Shown here one piece after another: positions 7,939-11,098 of a stretch of DNA of 11,098 nt (position 1 is its first letter; every line of letters starts with the position of its first letter). Below the pieces are notes generated by a model. It was not told the DNA's origin. It saw only the letters and a program-made list of their open reading frames with translations, and ran no database searches. This stretch comes from Deltaproteobacteria bacterium. GTDB taxonomy: Bacteria; Desulfobacterota; Binatia; UBA9968. The stretch is taken from contig VBKX01000104.1 of assembly GCA_005879435.1 (NCBI GenBank), positions 1 through 11,098 of the forward strand. The letters are read 5' to 3'. Made by a program: the position numbers and the translations under genes.

Positions 7939-8478
7939 TCAATTCGAAATTCTCAGAGCCATCCCAAGAGGCACTTTGGCAGCGCCGACATTGACTGCTG
8001 TTCCCGCGCTCGCCAGTTGCCAATTCTGCAGGATTTCTGCAGAGGGGTCATCTCGCTTTAGCGATTGGGCGGTGTAGGGTTCCGCGACTTTGACGACGTA
8101 TTTAACGTTACTGCCGTCACTAAGAGTAAGGGACAGAACCGCTTCTTTGCTGTCGGCTACCGCGAATGTTTGGATTGCGCTGATTTGCTTCGACACAGTT
8201 GTGCCTCTGACGGCGTCGGAGTAAAGAAACCATGACGAAGCGACAAACACCGCCAGAACTAACCAGCCGTATTGACCGACTCGTTTTTGGCGTTTTAAGA
8301 GTCGCTCTCTCTGGAGTTGGAAAAAATGATAATTCGCTTGCCGCTCGGCCGCGAGTTTATGGGTCGGATCCTCTTCGAATGAAAATGTCGGTTGATCATG
8401 GACAATGTGAAAACTGTTCAATAGGATCCCGATGATGATTAAAGCCATAGGGATGACAATAACGAATAACGAACTCAA
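7939..8478 (-). CDS. Two-helix membrane protein, unknown function, TTG start
   Basis: This 179-residue protein has a hydrophobic helix at about residues 2-22 and a second at about 70-87. A charged loop joins them (Arg and Lys rich at 57-67, RERLLKRQKR), and a soluble domain of about 90 residues follows the second helix. By the positive-inside rule the loop is cytoplasmic and the C-terminal domain periplasmic; that domain has strand-rich segments such as AVLSLTLSDGSNVKYVVKV. The start is TTG, supported by AAGGGG six bases upstream; the first internal ATG falls inside helix 1. A conserved structured element (8538-8604) lies 59 bases upstream. No family was recognised. Confidence 0.8.
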   Translation of the reverse strand: MSSLFVIVIPMALIIIGILLNSFHIVHDQPTFSFEEDPTHKLAAERQANYHFFQLQRERLLKRQKRVGQYGWLVLAVFVASSWFLYSDAVRGTTVSKQISAIQTFAVADSKEAVLSLTLSDGSNVKYVVKVAEPYTAQSLKRDDPSAEILQNWQLASAGTAVNVGAAKVPLGMALRISN

Positions 8479-8537
8479 TCTATTTCCCCTTTTTGGCCGG
8501 AGCTGACGGCCGTTTGCTTGGAGGGGTGATGAAGAGA

Positions 8538-8604
8538 GGCTTACTTGAAGAATTTCAAGTAACCGCGGAGGGGAACCCTACGACTGCGAGAAGAGCAGTA
8601 AGCC
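8538..8604 (-). promoter_or_regulatory. Conserved structured leader element, copy 2
   Basis: The outer arms GGCTTACT (8538-8545) and AGTAAGCC (8597-8604) are perfectly complementary. An inner hairpin, TTACTTGAA-GAAT-TTCAAGTAA (8541-8562), uses the same TTACT bases, so the two folds exclude each other. A second small stem, ACTGC with GCAGT, lies in the 5' half on the minus strand. The element matches copy 1 at 44 of 49 positions and precedes the TTG-start membrane protein gene. Confidence 0.55.
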
Positions 8605-8728
8605 TAGGTGAATTAAGTCGTGATAGCAAGTCGATGTGTGTGGACATGACTCTCCAAGAATCCGCTATTCACTCACGCTGTGCTGCGGCGACTTACGAAA
8701 ACGAGATAGCGAAGCATGAATCGTAACA

Positions 8729-9799
8729 TCAGATCATGTTGAGGTCAGCTTCCCGACCACGCGCCTTCAAAGAGCGAAAACTAACCAGCGTTTGGCTTTT
8801 TTCATCGCATAGGCCTAGTTGCAGCGACCTGAGACTTGTCCCCAGCGTGATGACATTGACGGTGTGAAACGCCGGGATTTCATCGTGGCACCGTTGCAGA
8901 TTGTAGTTGGGAATATTCGGGCGCACGTGATGAATGTGATGCAGGCCAATATTGCCGGAGAACCACTGGAGGATTTTGGGCAATTTGAAATACGAGCTGC
9001 CTTCCAGCGCTACTTTCATCGGATCCCAAGATCCGTGACGCGCCCAATACGCGTTCTCAAACTGATGTTGAATATAGAACAACCAGAGCCCGAGGCTCCC
9101 GGCGATCAGAATGATGGGCAACTGAATCTGGAGATAGGTCCGAAACCCGATTGTCCAAGTCGCCAATCCGACGACGAACAAGAGTGCCATGTTGGTGCGA
9201 AGCACGCTCCGGCGCTCCATCTGTCCCGCGTCTTTGCGAGAAAATCGATTAAAACATAAAAACAGCAGCGCCGCTCCGGGACCGAAGAAAATGAAAGGAT
9301 TTCGGTAACACCTGTAGGCGAACCGCCTGAGTAGCGGTGCCGCCAGATATTCTTCAGTCGTCATTGTCCGGACATCGCCAACTCCCCGTCGATCCAGGTC
9401 TCCCGTCGTGGCATGATGCCTGTTGTGGGTGTGTCTCCAGTGTTCAAACGGAGTAAAGGTCAGAATACCCGTGACGTAGCCTAAGATGGTATTTGCTCGG
9501 CGCGAGGCAAAGAAGGATCCATGACAGCAATCGTGGAAAAAGATAAAAATCCGAACCAGGACGCCGCCTGCCACCACGGCCAGCGTTAAAGTAATCCAAT
9601 AGGGCAATTCTGTTTGAACCGTATAAACCATCGCCGCCCATAGCGCCAAATAAGGAACAAGAGTATCGAAGATTTGCCACAGCGATCGGCCGGGATTCGA
9701 CTGCGCATACTTGGCGGTGGTCTGATACCAGGCGGGCTTGGTCAATTTAGTTTCGCCGTCATTCACTTCAGCGATCATTTGCTGCCTCGTTCTGCTCAC
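8729..9799 (-). CDS. Membrane fatty acid desaturase (DesA / omega-6 type)
   Basis: This integral-membrane di-iron enzyme introduces a double bond into an acyl chain, most likely membrane-lipid-bound, using O2 and an electron donor. The 356 residues contain the three histidine boxes: H89-DCC-H93, H125-NR-HH129 (within HTHNRHHATTGDLD) and H287-HI-HH291, plus QHQFE near 245. Four to six hydrophobic helices surround them, as in the family. This set fits the Delta12/omega-6 group, but the position of desaturation cannot be read from sequence. The start may be the GTG at 9799 (GGGGGA upstream) or the ATG at 9778 (GAGG upstream). A palindromic motif lies about 200 bases upstream. No ferredoxin or reductase gene is adjacent. 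Confidence 0.92.
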   Translation of the reverse strand: MSRTRQQMIAEVNDGETKLTKPAWYQTTAKYAQSNPGRSLWQIFDTLVPYLALWAAMVYTVQTELPYWITLTLAVVAGGVLVRIFIFFHDCCHGSFFASRRANTILGYVTGILTFTPFEHWRHTHNRHHATTGDLDRRGVGDVRTMTTEEYLAAPLLRRFAYRCYRNPFIFFGPGAALLFLCFNRFSRKDAGQMERRSVLRTNMALLFVVGLATWTIGFRTYLQIQLPIILIAGSLGLWLFYIQHQFENAYWARHGSWDPMKVALEGSSYFKLPKILQWFSGNIGLHHIHHVRPNIPNYNLQRCHDEIPAFHTVNVITLGTSLRSLQLGLCDEKSQTLVSFRSLKARGREADLNMI

Positions 9800-10139
9800 G
9801 CTTTGTCCCCCATGATCCGATAACGATGCCGAGATAGGGCCTTGGCGCGCTTACAAACAGCCGCGAATTTCCCATCCGTTGCGTCGAATTTGTGTTCTGA
9901 CTTGACGATCGTAGTTTTATCCAATGTTTCAAGAACTCGCGCCTCCTCGATGCAAATTTTCAACAGGCTACCACGTCGTAAAAGGAACCACTGTCCAATA
10001 TTGAACAATTGTTGCTGTTCCCATTGAGTGGCAATCGGTCAACAAGGGAGGTAACCCCCATTGGGTTATGAGTATGATTTGGCGTTATGCAGGGCAGGCG
10101 CACAGGTCAAAACATTCGCGGAGAATCTATTCCATCTTT
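9800..10139. other. 340-base region upstream of the desaturase
   Basis: No gene is firmly supported. A TTG-initiated frame on the minus strand (9796-10008, 70 codons) ends by overlapping the desaturase GTG by four bases (GTGA). Its first codons fall inside the palindromic motif, and I found no ribosome binding site for it. It may be chance or a short leader peptide. A hairpin TAACCC-CCATT-GGGTTA (10052-10068) lies downstream of small protein C and may be a weak terminator. Confidence 0.35.
9991..10006. promoter_or_regulatory. Palindromic motif, copy 3 of 3
   Basis: CTGTCCAATATTGAAC differs at one position from copies 1 and 2 (T to C), which makes the CAATATTG core perfectly self-complementary. 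It overlaps a second palindrome, AACAATTGTT (10004-10013). It lies about 190 bases upstream of the desaturase start. Confidence 0.4.
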
Positions 10140-10406
10140 TCAGTCTCGTACTGGCGTGCTTTGCCCTTCGACTTGGAGGTGAGCTTTATCAATCCATTCC
10201 ATTGCTTTTTGCAGGGCAAAATCGTCGGCTGCATCTTCAGTCGGCAAAGCTTCATTGAGTTGATACTGTTGCGATGGAAAATCGTTTCCCTTGCTGGCGA
10301 TGGTTTGTCGCGTGAAGTTATATTGCGGTATCCACGTGCCATTTTTTTCGCGCTGAAATGACTCGGCGCGAATCAGATAGTTCTTGTATGAAACCGTGCT
10401 TTTCAT
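10140..10406 (-). CDS. Small unknown protein, YKN/WID family, copy C
   Basis: This 88-residue soluble protein is a paralogue of copy B with a 13-residue polar extension after WIDK. It shares SYKNYLI, ESFQRE, GTWIPQY and FALQKAMEWIDK. The function is unknown. I chose the ATG at 10406 because GAGGAG lies 8-10 bases upstream and because copy B begins at the same aligned residue; the longer frame to 10454 adds 16 unmatched residues. It lies about 190 bases downstream of the decayed ABM gene, mirroring the intact ABM - copy A pair at 5611-6377. The similarity to copy B extends into the upstream bases, which fits a gene duplication that included its translation start. Confidence 0.8.
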   Translation of the reverse strand: MKSTVSYKNYLIRAESFQREKNGTWIPQYNFTRQTIASKGNDFPSQQYQLNEALPTEDAADDFALQKAMEWIDKAHLQVEGQSTPVRD

Positions 10407-10483
10407 TTCTCGCTCCTCGCCCTTTTGTTTCTCGTTGCGTGACGCAGTCGGCAATTTGATCGGACTCTGTTCCGGTTATTCCA

Positions 10484-10558
10484 TCGGATGAAATCCGAAT
10501 ACCCCATTCACAAGCGTGCCCTGACGGTTCTCCGTCCAACGGGCGAAGGACATGTCCT
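10484..10558. other. Cluster of small palindromes upstream of small protein C
   Basis: Three perfect inverted repeats lie close together: TCGGAT-GAA-ATCCGA (10484-10498), GACGG-TTCT-CCGTC (10523-10536) and AGGACATGTCCT (10547-10558). They lie between the decayed ABM gene and small protein C and could be operators or structured RNA. The corresponding gap before copy A also holds hairpins, but of different sequence. Confidence 0.3.
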
Positions 10559-10599
10559 ACTCGGGGGCAAAGCCTGTCAGATTGAGCACGGCTAGCAAC

Positions 10600-10888
10600 A
10601 ATGCCCTGGAAGAGGTCGATCCTATGACTTCGAAGGTTTCCACAAGGGGGCAGGCTTTCAACTTTTGACAATACGTTCAGGATGTCGAGCTAGACCACGT
10701 GATTGTAAGCGTCCGCATCGTCTTGGTTATCCCGGAAATTAATCGCATTGCGCTGAGCCGCGACGAAGCTGATTCATCTTGAAATCCTCTTTGCGTGCGC
10801 AATCGAGGAATTATCTCTTCTGCAAAAAGACGGGGAAACTCTGGCGCACCACCCACCCTGAGTTTGACTCTGGTGTCTCGCAATATAT
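10600..10888 (-). pseudogene. Decayed ABM-domain gene (second copy)
   Basis: This is a ruined paralogue of the ABM-domain gene at 6060-6377. The first frame gives RVKLRV.. EF..EEIIPRLRTQRGFQDE, matching the intact copy through its GFKDE strand. The reading then shifts frame to give FVAAQRNAINFRDNQDDADA, matching the ERNDAVAISFWDRKEDAEA part. A TAG stop follows after YNHVV, and a further shift gives LVETFEV, matching KVESFEV. The aligned start codon is ATA instead of ATG, with a residual GGAG site ahead. Several independent lesions make a functional product very unlikely. The boundaries are approximate. Confidence 0.8.
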
Positions 10889-10929
10889 CTCAAGCTCTCC
10901 AACCGGGGAAAATATTTGCCAGGACCTTG

Positions 10930-11097
10930 TCACTTTGTCATCCTGCTTTGCGCACCTGAAAGCGCCTTGTCTAGCCGTTCCTCGGCGGCGCTTATTGTCT
11001 CGCCCAAGACTTCGGCAATCTCACAGACCAGCAGCTTTCTTGCGCGTTGCAGCGCTTGACGATCGTGGGGCGCCAGCACCCGCGTTTCGTTTAACTC
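10930..11097 (-). CDS. C-terminal end of an unknown protein (partial, runs off window)
   Basis: An open frame enters from the right edge and ends at TGA (10930-10932), giving 55 residues. The sequence is charged and helical in character, with Ala, Leu, Arg and Glu repeating in a manner consistent with an amphipathic helix or coiled coil (RQALQRARKLLVCEIAEVLG, then AAEERLDKAL). It ends SRMTK. The ORF stays open to the window edge and its composition is protein-like, so it is probably real. It lies 41 bases before the decayed ABM gene on the same strand. No family was recognised. Confidence 0.6.
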   Translation of the reverse strand, partial: ELNETRVLAPHDRQALQRARKLLVCEIAEVLGETISAAEERLDKALSGAQSRMTK

Positions 11098-11098
11098 A

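Noticed and set aside
8493..8726. 77-codon plus-strand frame
   Set aside because: It runs antisense through the conserved leader element, has no ribosome site, and its apparent similarity to 6421-6469 is explained by the repeat.
9796..10008. RNA polymerase omega-like small protein
   Set aside because: GKFAAVCKRAKAL faintly recalls RpoZ, but the frame has only a TTG start inside a palindromic motif and lacks a ribosome site.

Overview
The window reads as a stretch of bacterial chromosome from an uncultured lineage. It has moderate GC by eye, Shine-Dalgarno sites of the AGGAGG type, and core respiratory and proteostasis genes mixed with small unknown genes. The NuoB, NuoI and FtsH sequences look like those of deltaproteobacterial-type or neighbouring deep lineages (Binatota, NC10 and similar). 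That placement is an impression and was not computed. I saw no rRNA, tRNA, CRISPR array, transposase or phage gene.

Layout. At the left end, two small plus-strand genes overlap by 14 bases: a cysteine-rich zinc-ribbon protein (266-580) and a one-helix membrane protein (567-914). They end at a good intrinsic terminator and a REP-like palindromic element (978-1085). Every other gene is on the minus strand. Read in the direction of transcription, from right to left, these are: the C-terminal end of an unknown protein (10930-11097); a decayed ABM-domain gene (10600-10888); a small protein, copy C (10140-10406); a fatty acid desaturase (8729-9799); a two-helix membrane protein with a TTG start (7939-8478); a small protein, copy B (7607-7834); nuoB (7076-7570); an ErpA/IscA-type Fe-S carrier (6716-7042); an intact ABM-domain gene (6060-6377); a small protein, copy A (5611-5838); a 657-base gap; an unusual ferredoxin (4378-4953); nuoI (3770-4339); ftsH (1536-3635); and a zf-TFIIB protein (1120-1470).

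How the genes fit together. Two blocks carry Fe-S genes of respiratory complex I: nuoB with its likely cluster-delivery protein, and ferredoxin-nuoI, which is followed by the membrane protease FtsH. The rest of complex I is not in the window, so its genes appear to be scattered in this genome. A 50-base copy of the nuoB translation start, with ATG changed to AGG, lies upstream of the ferredoxin-nuoI block. This suggests past rearrangement of nuo genes here.

The accessory layer is the more unusual part. Three related proteins of 75-88 residues share the pattern YKNxLI...WxP...AxxWID. An ABM gene plus small-protein cassette occurs twice, once with the ABM gene ruined. A 49-base sequence, identical at 44 positions between its two copies, lies just upstream of two unrelated minus-strand genes. 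It can fold into mutually exclusive stems and may be a cis-regulatory RNA. A palindromic motif around CTGTCYAATATTGAAC occurs three times, in non-coding or probably non-coding DNA upstream of genes.
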